Assembly: GCA_038528235.1 (NCBI GenBank)
Contig: JBCBEX010000059.1
Coordinates: 1 to 27,739, forward strand
Direction: 5' to 3'
From: JBCBEX01 sp038528235
GTDB taxonomy: Bacteria; Bacteroidota; Rhodothermia; Rhodothermales; Rubricoccaceae
Length of the DNA: 27,739 nucleotides
Part shown: piece after piece, positions 15,183-22,511 of the stretch
Numbering within the stretch: position 1 is the first letter of the stretch
Layout: each line of letters starts with the position of its first letter
Position numbers and translations under genes: made by a program
Notes under the pieces: generated by a model
Seen by the model: only the letters and a program-made list of their open reading frames with translations
Told to the model about the DNA's origin: nothing
Database searches by the model: none

Positions 15183-15791
15183 TCAGGCGGCACGCCATAG
15201 GTACCAACTCGCCACACTGCGGTACGGCTTCCAGGGGGCGCCCATGGCGGCTAGGCTCTTGGGCGAAGGTAGGGCGTCGAGGCCATAGGCGTTCATGGCA
15301 CCGCGCTGCACGCCGAGGTCGGTCGTGGGCAATACGTCCGGCCGGCCGAGATTGAAGATGAGCAGCATCTGCACCGTCCACGGCCCGATGCCTCGCACCT
15401 GCGTGAGCCGGTCGATGAGGGCGTCGTCGGGGAGGGCGGCGATCTCGTTGGCGGGCGGGACGGTGCCGTCGAGGACGCGCTCGGCGAGGCTGCGTGCGGC
15501 GCGCTGCTTCGGGCGCGAGAGGCCCGCGCTACGCAGGGTCTCCTCGTCCATGGCGAGCAAGGCCGACGGGGTGGGGGTGTCGTCGGGAAAGAGTGCCCGT
15601 ACGCGTCCGTGGATCGTGCTCGCCGCTGCCGTCGAGATCTGCTGGAACACGATGGCACGCAATAGCGCAGCAAAGGGCTCCGCAGCCCCGCGCTGTTCGA
15701 GGCGGCAGGGCCCGACGTGGGCGATCAGCTGGGCCATCGTCGCGTCTGCGTGAGCGAGATGCGCCGTGGCGGCTTCGAGGTCGTAGGTCAT
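15183..15791 (-). CDS. DNA-3-methyladenine glycosylase (AlkA/MAG1-type HhH-GPD)
   Basis: 202 residues from the ATG at 15791. A longer open frame upstream is antisense/out of frame to the barrel gene and is rejected. The HhH-GPD fold has FAALLRAIVFQQIS (40-53), the helix-hairpin-helix LTQVRGIGPWTVQML (129-143) and the catalytic Asp158 in PTTDLGVQRG. It matches the compact MAG1/AlkA group without the N-terminal domain of E. coli AlkA. The enzyme cuts the N-glycosidic bond of alkylated purines as the first step of base excision repair. The start is 2 nt after the stop of the barrel gene, so the two are probably translated from one mRNA. Confidence 0.92.
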   Translation of the reverse strand: MTYDLEAATAHLAHADATMAQLIAHVGPCRLEQRGAAEPFAALLRAIVFQQISTAAASTIHGRVRALFPDDTPTPSALLAMDEETLRSAGLSRPKQRAARSLAERVLDGTVPPANEIAALPDDALIDRLTQVRGIGPWTVQMLLIFNLGRPDVLPTTDLGVQRGAMNAYGLDALPSPKSLAAMGAPWKPYRSVASWYLWRAA

Positions 15792-15793
15792 GG

Positions 15794-16324
15794 CTAGAAA
15801 ATCACCCCCACGCGGACGGGCACGGCAAACGTCGTGTTCTCCTCGCCGATGATGAGCGCAGGGTCGACCTCGAAATAGAGCGACGTGTCGTTGAGTGGGG
15901 TCGCCCAGCCAAGGCCAAAGTGCAAAGCAGGTCCGCCCTCGGCGTCGGTGCCGGCGGTCAGCGCGGCGAAGTAGCCGATGCCGCCCATGAGATAGCGGTA
16001 GCGGTTGGCCGAGCCGCGCGTCGTAGTGACGATCACGGAAAGCTGCGGGTTGAACAAGTAGGCGGCATCGTCGCGACCCTTGAACACGTAGCCAAACACG
16101 CCTGCGCCCGCCGCAAACGACAGGTCGGCGTTGAGCGGGAACGCCATCCGGAAGCGCCCGCCCACGCCGAGCCCTTCGGTCACGATGTCTTGCGAGGGCG
16201 GCGTGAGGAGCGCGTCGAAGCCTGCGCCGAAGCGTACAGGCGACTGTGCGCGGGCATGCGGGGTCGTCCAACAGAGGCTCAGCGCAACGGAAAAGAACAA
16301 GACAGCAGCGAGGCGGAAACGCAT
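15794..16324 (-). CDS. Predicted outer-membrane beta-barrel protein
   Basis: 176 residues from the ATG at 16324. The signal peptide spans about residues 1-26 (hydrophobic 6-20, cut after ARA). The mature part alternates aromatic and small residues in repeated beta-strands (FGAGFDALL, GVGGRFRMAF, LSFAAGAGVFGYVFKG, RYRYLMGGIGYFAAL, ALHFGLGWATPL, SLYFEVDPAL) and ends in a strand with terminal phenylalanine (VRVGVIF), as in small outer-membrane barrels. No exact family is recognised. It starts the minus-strand run with the DNA glycosylase and AhpD-like genes and is divergent from glutaryl-CoA dehydrogenase. Confidence 0.65.
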   Translation of the reverse strand: MRFRLAAVLFFSVALSLCWTTPHARAQSPVRFGAGFDALLTPPSQDIVTEGLGVGGRFRMAFPLNADLSFAAGAGVFGYVFKGRDDAAYLFNPQLSVIVTTTRGSANRYRYLMGGIGYFAALTAGTDAEGGPALHFGLGWATPLNDTSLYFEVDPALIIGEENTTFAVPVRVGVIF

Positions 16325-16524
16325 GGCAGTCGATGGTGTGGAGGAGGGGCGGGGAGCGGCGTAGGGGAAAGGCGCGTGAGGACCCATCAGGGCTGGAACG
16401 CAGGGGCAAGTTCGTACATTCCTGCGACATCCTCAGCGGCCGATTCTGCTGCGAGACGAGCCGCCCCTGCGTGGATGCACGTCACGCGCCCTCGACCCAT
16501 TTCCCCCGAAAGATTTCCGTTCGC

Positions 16525-17811
16525 ATGGCTGACCTCCAGCAACCCTCCCTCGTCGCCGCTCAGGGTGACGGTGCCCCCGTGGACGCGCCCGCGCCTGGCT
16601 CCTTCGCGCACCTTGGCATCACCAACGGCACGTACGACCCCGCCGCCTACGACGCGCCCGACCACTATGCCATCGACGACCTCTTGACCGACGCGGAGAA
16701 GGCCCACCGGGACCGCGTCCGGGCCTTCGTTACCGCCGAGGTGCTCCCCGTCATCGAGGAGCACGCGCAGGCGATGACCTTCCCGCGCCACCTCGCCAAG
16801 CGCTTCGCCGAACTCGGCGTGATCGGCCCAACGATCCCGCAGGAGTACGGCGGCCTCGGCGCGACGAGCAACACCTATGGCCTGATGATGCAGGAAGTCG
16901 AGCGCGCCGACTCCGGGCTCCGCTCGTTCTGCTCCGTGATGGGCTCGCTGGTGATGTACCCGATCTACACCTACGGCTCGGAGGAGCAGAAGCAGCGCTG
17001 GCTGCCGAAGCTCGCTAAGGCCGAGGCCTATGGTTGCTTCGCCCTCACCGAGCCCAATGTCGGCTCGAACCCGAACGCGATGACCACGCGTGCGGTGAAA
17101 GACGGCGACGAGTACGTCATCACCGGCCACAAGCGCTGGAGCACCAACGCCTCCGAGGCCGATGTTTGCGTCGTCTGGGCGAAAGACGACGACGGCCATG
17201 TCGGCGGTTTCCTCGTCGAGCTTGATCGTCCGGGCGTCACGGCGCCGCGCATCATGAACAAGTGGAGCCTGCGCGCGGCCATCACGAGCGAGGTCATCTT
17301 CGACGGCGTCCGCATTCCGGCGAGCAACCGCCTCCCGAAAGCGCGCGGCCTCAAAGCGCCGCTCTCGTGCCTCACCCAGGCACGCTTCGGCATCGCCTGG
17401 GGCACGCTCGGGGCCGCTATGGCGTGTTATGATGCTGCCGTGCAGCACGCGACGACGCGCCGTCAGTTTTCGAAGCCCATCGGCGGGCACCAACTCATCC
17501 AGGGCAAGCTGGCCGACATGCTGACCGAGATCACGAAGGCGCAGCTCATCGCGTGGCGTCTCGGGGTGCTCAAGGACGCTGGTACGATGCGTCCGCAGCA
17601 GGTGTCGCTCGCGAAGCGAAACAACTGCCGCATGGCCCTCGACGTGGCGCGTGCCAGCCGCCAGATCCTCGGTGGCAACGGGGTCTTGGGGCTCTATCCG
17701 GTGATGCGTCACATGGCCAACTTGGAGTCGGTGGTGACCTATGAAGGCACGGACGAAGTCCACACGCTCGTGCTCGGCCAGGACATCACGGGCTTGAACG
17801 CCTTTGGGTGA
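16525..17811 (+). CDS. gcdH: Glutaryl-CoA dehydrogenase-like acyl-CoA dehydrogenase
   Basis: 428 residues. The ATG at 16525 is preferred because upstream codons in the frame overlap the divergent barrel gene. It follows the glutaryl-CoA dehydrogenase pattern closely: EVERADSGLRSF (with Arg133, the residue that positions glutaryl in the family), YPIYTYGSEEQKQRWLPKLA, CFALTEPNVGSNP (171-183), APRIMNKWSLRA, ARFGIAWGTLGA, DMLTEIT and VTYEGTDEVHTLVLG with catalytic base Glu407. GCDH converts glutaryl-CoA to crotonyl-CoA with FAD, in lysine/tryptophan breakdown. The N-terminus is about 40 residues longer than usual, Pro/Ala/Gly rich. No other pathway gene is nearby. Confidence 0.9.
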   Translation: MADLQQPSLVAAQGDGAPVDAPAPGSFAHLGITNGTYDPAAYDAPDHYAIDDLLTDAEKAHRDRVRAFVTAEVLPVIEEHAQAMTFPRHLAKRFAELGVIGPTIPQEYGGLGATSNTYGLMMQEVERADSGLRSFCSVMGSLVMYPIYTYGSEEQKQRWLPKLAKAEAYGCFALTEPNVGSNPNAMTTRAVKDGDEYVITGHKRWSTNASEADVCVVWAKDDDGHVGGFLVELDRPGVTAPRIMNKWSLRAAITSEVIFDGVRIPASNRLPKARGLKAPLSCLTQARFGIAWGTLGAAMACYDAAVQHATTRRQFSKPIGGHQLIQGKLADMLTEITKAQLIAWRLGVLKDAGTMRPQQVSLAKRNNCRMALDVARASRQILGGNGVLGLYPVMRHMANLESVVTYEGTDEVHTLVLGQDITGLNAFG

Positions 17812-17824
17812 GCGCCGGCCTCGA

Positions 17825-18349
17825 ATGACGTTTGACCTCGACGAGGCGCTCGGCCTGCTCGCCCGCACGCCCGCGGTGCTGGACACGCTCTTGCGCGGCC
17901 TCCCCGAGGCATGGCTCTTGGCCAACGAGGGGCCTGACACGTTTAGCCCGTTCGATGTGGTCGGCCATCTCCTCCACGGCGAGGAAACCGACTGGATCCC
18001 CCGTGCTCGCCGCATCCGCGAGCACGGGGCTACCGTTGCCTTCGAGCCGTACGACCGCTTCGCCCAGGCCGAGCGCTTCCGAGGCGCGACGCTTCCGGCG
18101 TTGCTCGATCTCTTTGCCGAGCGCCGCACGTCCAACATCGACACCGTCCGAGGATGGCGGCTCACCGCCGAAGACCTCGCCCTCGAAGGGCTGCATCCCG
18201 ATCTGGGCGTCGTGACACTGCGCCAACTCCTGGCTACCTGGACGGTGCACGACCAAAGCCACCTGGCTCAGATCGCGCGCGTGATGGCGAAGGCCTACGC
18301 GGCCGAAGTCGGACCGTGGGAAGCCTACCTCGGCGTGTTGCATCGCTAG
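17825..18349 (+). CDS. DinB/YfiT-like four-helix metal-binding protein
   Basis: 174 residues from the ATG at 17825; a GTG at 17804 would add seven residues and overlap the previous stop. The fold is that of the DinB superfamily. Three histidines in the expected places can bind a divalent metal: His48 (DVVGHLLHGE) and His142 plus His146 (TVHDQSHLAQI). Family members include thiol transferases and proteins induced by DNA damage; which applies here cannot be told. It follows gcdH by 13 nt on the same strand, so co-transcription is likely. It is convergent with the Arg/Asp-rich gene 11 nt away. Confidence 0.85.
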   Translation: MTFDLDEALGLLARTPAVLDTLLRGLPEAWLLANEGPDTFSPFDVVGHLLHGEETDWIPRARRIREHGATVAFEPYDRFAQAERFRGATLPALLDLFAERRTSNIDTVRGWRLTAEDLALEGLHPDLGVVTLRQLLATWTVHDQSHLAQIARVMAKAYAAEVGPWEAYLGVLHR

Positions 18350-18360
18350 GCAGCTTGTGG

Positions 18361-18948
18361 CTAGGGATTCCACCCGCGATCACCACGGCGATCATCGCGC
18401 CGCCGGTCGCGCCGGTCGTCACGCCGGTCGCGCCTGCGGTCGTCACGGTAGCGGTCGTCGCGCTGGCGGTTGCGGTCCCACCGCTCGAAGCGGTCACGGT
18501 GCTCCCAACGGTCGTGGTCGAAGAAGAAGTATCGGTCCTGTACAAGCCGATTGAACGCGCGGCGCTGGCGGCCCGTCAGAACGCGAGCAATGCGGTCGTC
18601 CGTGCGATTCCAGAAGCGGCGGCCCAGGCGCGTGCGCTCAGCAGAGCGACGGGGGAACGGGTAGACCAGGCGGCGTCCGTGACGCTGTGTAGCGCGGAGC
18701 GTACGGTCCACGAGCACGTCGAAGACGATGTGCTCCTGGCGACGCGTCAGCCCAAGTGCGAAAGCGAGGCGTCGCGTGTAGCGGTCGGCGTCGTATTGCA
18801 CGCGGGAGAAAAAGCGAGGCGCGTCGAAGGTGTCCACGGCGAGCAGCGCTCCCGAATGCGACTGGCTAGGGGCCAGGGCAGCATGTGAAAGCGGAGCAGC
18901 GAGGAGCAACCCAAACGCAACGACAACGAGGCGGTAACGGAGAACCAT
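18361..18948 (-). CDS. Secreted protein with Arg/Asp-rich low-complexity tail
   Basis: 195 residues. The signal peptide spans residues 1-24 (hydrophobic 6-20, LLLAAPLSHA). Residues 40-135 are a folded-looking basic region with RFFSRVQYDADRYTRRLAFALGL and LTGRQRRAFNRLV, reminiscent of small periplasmic LTxxQ-type helices. From about residue 145 to the end the sequence is almost all Arg and Asp in short repeats (RDDRYRDDRRRDRRDD and similar). The DNA on the opposite strand is also open for 244 codons, which I treat as a shadow of this biased region. Function unknown. The tail could bind nucleic acid, metal ions or the envelope surface. Confidence 0.6.
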   Translation of the reverse strand: MVLRYRLVVVAFGLLLAAPLSHAALAPSQSHSGALLAVDTFDAPRFFSRVQYDADRYTRRLAFALGLTRRQEHIVFDVLVDRTLRATQRHGRRLVYPFPRRSAERTRLGRRFWNRTDDRIARVLTGRQRRAFNRLVQDRYFFFDHDRWEHRDRFERWDRNRQRDDRYRDDRRRDRRDDRRDRRRDDRRGDRGWNP

Positions 18949-19137
18949 GGTGGGAGCCGGACGAGCCAGCGGCTGGTGAATGGAGCAACCGAGGATTACC
19001 GGGTGATGGCAGTAGGGCCGCTGCTCCCCATGGAATCGTCACACTTGCTCCGGGCGCGCATGCGTCGTACCGTCGTGTAACTCGCAATGACCCACGCCGT
19101 ACCGTCGGTCTCTCTGTTCATCCGCTGGGCCCTCATC

Positions 19138-19482
19138 ATGGAAGATGTCCTGTTCATCATTTCCTTCTTCTTGATCCTGCCGATCGTGGTGTTCACCTTC
19201 GCCTATCGCGTGCGCAAGCTGAAAGCGGAGGAGCGGATCGCGCAGGCGCAAACGCAGCGGTTCGGGGCCGTCGACAGCGAGGGGCTCCGGATGAGCGAGT
19301 TGCAAGCGCTTATCGACGATGCGGTCGACGAAGCCACCGCTCCGCTCTATGACCGCATTGAAGCGTTGGAGGGGCGCGATCCTGCCCGCCGTGACCCGCT
19401 CACGGGCGACTTCCTCGATGACAGGTATTTGGCTCCCAACGGACCCGTCGTTCCCAAGACTGTCGGGCGCTCTCGCTCCTAG
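19138..19482 (+). CDS. Small single-pass membrane protein with cytoplasmic helical tail
   Basis: 114 residues from the ATG at 19138; an ATG at 19087 in the same frame adds 17 residues. One strongly hydrophobic helix (residues 4-23) is followed by a basic stop-transfer segment (RVRKLKAEERIAQAQ) and a likely amphipathic or coiled-coil region (about 52-79, MSELQALIDDAVDE and PLYDRIEALEG), then an acidic/proline tail. The layout resembles PspB-like proteins (helix plus cytoplasmic coil), but sequence similarity is too weak to name it. It has no close co-directional partner, and the 189 nt upstream hold no recognisable feature. Confidence 0.6.
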   Translation: MEDVLFIISFFLILPIVVFTFAYRVRKLKAEERIAQAQTQRFGAVDSEGLRMSELQALIDDAVDEATAPLYDRIEALEGRDPARRDPLTGDFLDDRYLAPNGPVVPKTVGRSRS

Positions 19483-19504
19483 GGCTCTTCGTCGCTAGCT
19501 ACCT

Positions 19505-19774
19505 GTGCCACGGTCCGTCCGCCCCGACCACGACGATCCCTTTTGGAACGCTCTGGCTAAACGCGACTGGCGACGGTCACGCACCGCCCCCGTCGGCGCG
19601 GTCTGCGTCGCGTTCGGCCTACCGATCCAACGGACCGGGACCTACTACCGACGCCCTGCCTATACAGATGGCACCGCGTGGCTCAGCCAGCAAGCCTACG
19701 ACACGATGATGCGACGCACGCGAGGGGAGCGAGGGTCAAGGACAGTCCGAGGTAATAGAGAGGGCGACGTGTAA
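19505..19774 (+). CDS. Hypothetical protein (89 aa), weakly supported
   Basis: 89 residues from a GTG start, 22 nt after the previous gene. Composition and third-position GC fit coding DNA. The middle has YYRRPAYTDGTAWLSQQAY and the C-terminus is Arg/Gly rich. No signal peptide, membrane helix or known motif. If not translated, 19483-19926 is a 444-nt stretch without a gene, with a structured segment near its end. Confidence 0.35.
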   Translation: MPRSVRPDHDDPFWNALAKRDWRRSRTAPVGAVCVAFGLPIQRTGTYYRRPAYTDGTAWLSQQAYDTMMRRTRGERGSRTVRGNREGDV

Positions 19775-19791
19775 GCCAACTCGGCATCCCC

Positions 19792-19908
19792 TCGTGACAC
19801 TGGGGAAGAGGCATCACGAACGAGACGGCAACGCGGCCAGACTGCCACGGCTTCGTGACAACTACGGCAGGCGGGGCCCGTTGATTGGAAGCGCATGCAG
19901 CCTCTTCC
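19792..19908 (+). ncRNA. Candidate structured leader with alternative pairings, before the Spy-like gene
   Basis: Two nested perfect stems: GGAAGAGGC (19804-19812) with GCCTCTTCC (19900-19908), 9 bp, and inside it TCACGAA (19814-19820) with TTCGTGA (19852-19858), 7 bp. CAAC (19859-19862) can also pair with GTTG (about 19880-19883). TCACGA (19814-19819) can instead pair with TCGTGA just upstream (19792-19797), putting the outer stem's left arm in a 16-nt loop, so the two folds exclude each other. The structure ends 18 nt before the ATG of the Spy-like gene. It may be a cis-regulatory leader; chance pairing in GC-rich DNA is possible. Confidence 0.35.
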
Positions 19909-19926
19909 ACCAACGTCCACACAACG

Positions 19927-20394
19927 ATGAACCACAATCGATCCATCCGGTCGCTTCTCCTCCTCGCCGTCCTCGCCGTCGGGATTGGCCCGGTCCTCGC
20001 TCAGGACGCTCAGCGCCGTGGTCCGCGTGACGATGCCTCGCCGCAAGAGCGCCTCGAACGGCTCGCCGACCACCTCGAACTCTCAGATGCCCAGCGCGCC
20101 GAGCTGGAGCCGCTCCTCGCAAGCCACCATGTGGCTATGCAGGCCATCCATGAAGACAGCAAGGCCCTGCGCCAGCGGGTCCGGGACGGCGACCTCACGC
20201 AAGAGGAGGCGCAAGCCCAGCGCGGCGATTTCGAAGCGCGCATCCAGGCCGAGCGTGAGGCGCTGGCACAGGCCGCCGCGCCCATCCTCAGCGATGAGCA
20301 GCAAGCCAAGCTCTTCGAGATGATCGACAAACGCCAGAACCGGCGCGGGGATCGCCGAGGCCCGCGCCGTGGTCAGCGCGACGGCGGTAGCTGA
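19927..20394 (+). CDS. Spy/CpxP-like periplasmic protein
   Basis: 155 residues from the ATG at 19927. The signal peptide is residues 1-25 (hydrophobic 9-21, cut after VLA). The mature protein is helical, charged and lacks cysteine. It has LELSDAQRAELEPLLASH near residues 49-66 and ILSDEQQAKLFEMIDKR near 118-135, a pair of LTxxQ-like helices typical of Spy/CpxP/ZraP proteins, which act as periplasmic chaperones or stress sensors. The C-terminus is Arg/Gly rich (RRGDRRGPRRGQRDGG). The candidate structured leader upstream could regulate it. Confidence 0.65.
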   Translation: MNHNRSIRSLLLLAVLAVGIGPVLAQDAQRRGPRDDASPQERLERLADHLELSDAQRAELEPLLASHHVAMQAIHEDSKALRQRVRDGDLTQEEAQAQRGDFEARIQAEREALAQAAAPILSDEQQAKLFEMIDKRQNRRGDRRGPRRGQRDGGS

Positions 20395-20431
20395 GCGGGA
20401 CGTCCCTTCAACCCTGCTTGTCGGCAGGAGA

Positions 20432-20473
20432 CAGCGAGAGCGCGGCAGGCTTTGGTCGGCCGCGCGCTCGCTG
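20432..20473. repeat. Strong hairpin in the gap between the Spy-like and Nudix genes
   Basis: CAGCGAGAGCGCGGC (20432-20446) and GCCGCGCGCTCGCTG (20459-20473) pair over 15 positions with one A-G mismatch, leaving a 12-nt loop. It starts 38 nt after the Spy-like stop. No T-tract follows, so it may be a factor-dependent terminator, part of a non-coding RNA or a remnant of a repeat element. The rest of the gap (20474-20620) shows only short self-pairings such as GTTG/CAAC around 20549-20559. Confidence 0.4.
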
Positions 20474-20620
20474 CACGATCAGGAACCGGCGGAGCCATTT
20501 GCGGAGCAGCGACGTTGGAGATGGCCTCAGGGCCGGTGTTCACATCGCGGTTGAAGCAACAGCGCCGATGAGGCACCAGATCCTGAGTTACCGACCGTAC
20601 CCCGATTGGCTTCGCTGTCT

Positions 20621-21271
20621 GTGCACCTCCACCTCCTTCGGTCGGCACTGCTCGCCCGGCTACGCGACACTGCTGATCCGTTACCAGGGCCGCACGCTCA
20701 AGCCTTGATGGCCCCGATGCAGGAGCGCCAGAATCCGGCGCTGATCAATCCTCTGGGTAAAACGTGTCGGAGTGCCGCCGTGCTCATGTTGCTCTACAAC
20801 GACGCTGGCGGCCATGCGCGATTCGTGCTTACGCAGCGTCCCGAGACTATGCGGGACCATAGCGGCCAGATATCCTTCCCGGGTGGACGCATCGAAGACG
20901 GAGAGACCGCCCTTGGTGCGGCCCTGCGCGAGACCGAGGAGGAAGTTGGCGTGGCCGTAGCCGAAGAGGCCGTGCTGGGCACCTTGTCGGGCCTCTACAT
21001 TCCGCCGACTCGATTCTGTGTGACCCCGTTCGTCGCAGCCCTGGATGATCGACCCGACTTCGCTCTAAATCGCATCGAGGTGGCTCGGCTCATCGAAGCG
21101 TCCGTAGCCGAGTTGCTCGACCCGGACAACGTGCGCACGACCGTTCGCCATATCCGCGGTGTCGACTATGAAGTGCCCTATTTCGCGCTCAGTGGCCACG
21201 TCGTCTGGGGAGCAACGGCCATGATGCTCGCCGAATTCCGTGCCGTCTTGCGCGCGGCCCTTAGCGACTAA
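20621..21271 (+). CDS. Nudix hydrolase, CoA pyrophosphatase type
   Basis: 216 residues from a GTG at 20621; a TTG at 20606 is an alternative, and an ATG at 20708 would cut off the conserved N-terminal helix LLRSALLARLRD. The Nudix box GRIEDGETALGAALRETEEEVGV (residues 89-111, key Gly89, Glu95, Arg103, Glu104, Glu107, Glu108) is complete. Just before it lies the CoA-specific signature (FVLTQRPETMRDHSGQISFPGG, residues 68-89; key TxR, RxHxGQ and FPGG). Such enzymes split CoA and oxidised CoA into phosphopantetheine and 3',5'-ADP. Its last 11 nt overlap the end of the convergent GT2 gene. Confidence 0.88.
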   Translation: MHLHLLRSALLARLRDTADPLPGPHAQALMAPMQERQNPALINPLGKTCRSAAVLMLLYNDAGGHARFVLTQRPETMRDHSGQISFPGGRIEDGETALGAALRETEEEVGVAVAEEAVLGTLSGLYIPPTRFCVTPFVAALDDRPDFALNRIEVARLIEASVAELLDPDNVRTTVRHIRGVDYEVPYFALSGHVVWGATAMMLAEFRAVLRAALSD

Positions 21272-22511
21272 CGGTCCGGCCCTTCCATGTGTAGCCGCCC
21301 CACGCACCGAGTGTCGCCATCGCGACGATGTAGAGCGGATGCAGCGCCTGTGCGGGGAGGAACCACCGGAGAAGGTGCTCACGACGAAATCGCCGCGCGA
21401 ACGGCGCCAGCAGCGTCCACTCGGGCAAGAGCTTGAGCGCCCAGGCGCCCGCAACGGCGGGGCCCAGCGCAGGCGCAAACGGCAAGGCGATACTAAGGCC
21501 GATGAGCAGGACGAAGAACGAGAAAATAGCCACGCACATCGCCACGAGGACCGGATTGGGGTAGTGCGCCCCTTTTGACGCCCAGCGTGCGCGCTGCGCC
21601 ACGAAGGCACCCAGCGAGAACATCGGCTCCGTCACGACGGCCGCCGCTGGGTCGTTGCAGAACCGCACCTGCCAGTCGGTCTGGTCCGCAATCTTTTGCA
21701 TCAGCAGCTCGTCGTCCCCGCTGGTGAGGTGGTCGATGCCTTGAAAGCCACCCAGTGCGTCAAACACGTCGCGGCGGTAGGCCACGTTGGCGCCGTTGCA
21801 GAGGGTTGGGCGCCCAGCGCCGATCGCCCCGGCTCCCACGGCCACGAGCCCTAGAAATTCCAGGGCCTGCATCCGGAGGAGTGGGGCGCGGTGCGTGGTG
21901 TAGAGCACAGGCCCCGATACGAGTGCGACGCCTGGTTCCTCCTCGGCGAGCGGATCGCCCCGCGCTACGACCGCGCCGAACGCCGAGGCCATCGTGCGAA
22001 TCCAGGTCGTCGGCACTTCGCAGTCGGCGTCCGTCGTCAAGATCACCTCGCCGCGAGCGTGAGCGATTCCTTTCTCGATCGCACGCTTCTTGTGGGCGCG
22101 CTTCCGTTCGAGGTTCTCTGGCATCTGCAAGAGCCGCAGACGCAAGCTCGGCGGTTCGTCTTCCTCCTCCTCGAAGCCCGCCAACACAGGCATCATGTGC
22201 AGCGCATCGACGCGTTCCTGATCGATGCGGCCCTGGACGATTTCGGGCGTCGCGTCGTCGGAGAGGTCATCCACGACGATCAACTCGAAACGGTCGCTAG
22301 GGTAGTCGTTGGCGAGGACGGCATCGATGCAGGCTCCGATGCATTCCGCCTCGTCGCGCGCTGGGACGATCACGCTCACGAACGGCAGCGCCGCGTCGGA
22401 GGGCACGTCCTCAGCCTGCCGCAGCACGCGCCGATAGCCCACCGAAAACGTACCGATGAGCAGCGCATAGATGCCCGCCAGGCCGAGGAATACGAGCGAT
22501 AGCACGGTCAC
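21261..22511 (-). CDS. Membrane-bound family 2 glycosyltransferase, paralogue of the 4214-5425 gene
   Basis: 416 residues from a GTG that overlaps the stop of the flippase-like gene by GTGA. An N-terminal helix (residues 3-24) precedes the GT-A domain starting FVSVIVPARDE (44-54), with DDLSDDAT (81-88), the metal-binding TTDADC (159-164), the SGDDE acceptor-side motif near 266 and QRARW before the C-terminal helices (about three). It shares features with the other GT2 enzyme here, including the DYPSDR motif (69-74 in both). An acidic run (FEEEEDEPP, 113-121) is a local oddity. The close coupling to the flippase-like protein suggests the two make and move a lipid-linked sugar. Confidence 0.85.
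   Translation of the reverse strand: MTVLSLVFLGLAGIYALLIGTFSVGYRRVLRQAEDVPSDAALPFVSVIVPARDEAECIGACIDAVLANDYPSDRFELIVVDDLSDDATPEIVQGRIDQERVDALHMMPVLAGFEEEEDEPPSLRLRLLQMPENLERKRAHKKRAIEKGIAHARGEVILTTDADCEVPTTWIRTMASAFGAVVARGDPLAEEEPGVALVSGPVLYTTHRAPLLRMQALEFLGLVAVGAGAIGAGRPTLCNGANVAYRRDVFDALGGFQGIDHLTSGDDELLMQKIADQTDWQVRFCNDPAAAVVTEPMFSLGAFVAQRARWASKGAHYPNPVLVAMCVAIFSFFVLLIGLSIALPFAPALGPAVAGAWALKLLPEWTLLAPFARRFRREHLLRWFLPAQALHPLYIVAMATLGAWGGYTWKGRTVSR

Noticed and set aside
15792..16430. Upstream extension of the DNA glycosylase frame
   Set aside because: It crosses the barrel gene in another frame, and family similarity begins at the ATG at 15791.
16387..18165. Long minus-strand open frame (about 590 codons) across glutaryl-CoA dehydrogenase
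   Set aside because: It is antisense to a gene with complete family motifs, and its translation has no recognisable domain. It is a shadow caused by GC-rich codon use.
18154..18888. Plus-strand open frame across the Arg/Asp-rich gene
   Set aside because: It follows the biased composition of the opposite strand; valine/alanine-rich translation with no signal or motif.
19804..19908. Structured region considered as a tRNA or tmRNA
   Set aside because: It lacks T-loop and D-loop sequence and a CCA-type acceptor layout; the spacing fits neither.
20474..20620. Gap sequence considered as an insertion-sequence remnant
   Set aside because: Short minus- and plus-strand frames show no transposase motif, and no terminal inverted repeats or target duplications were found.
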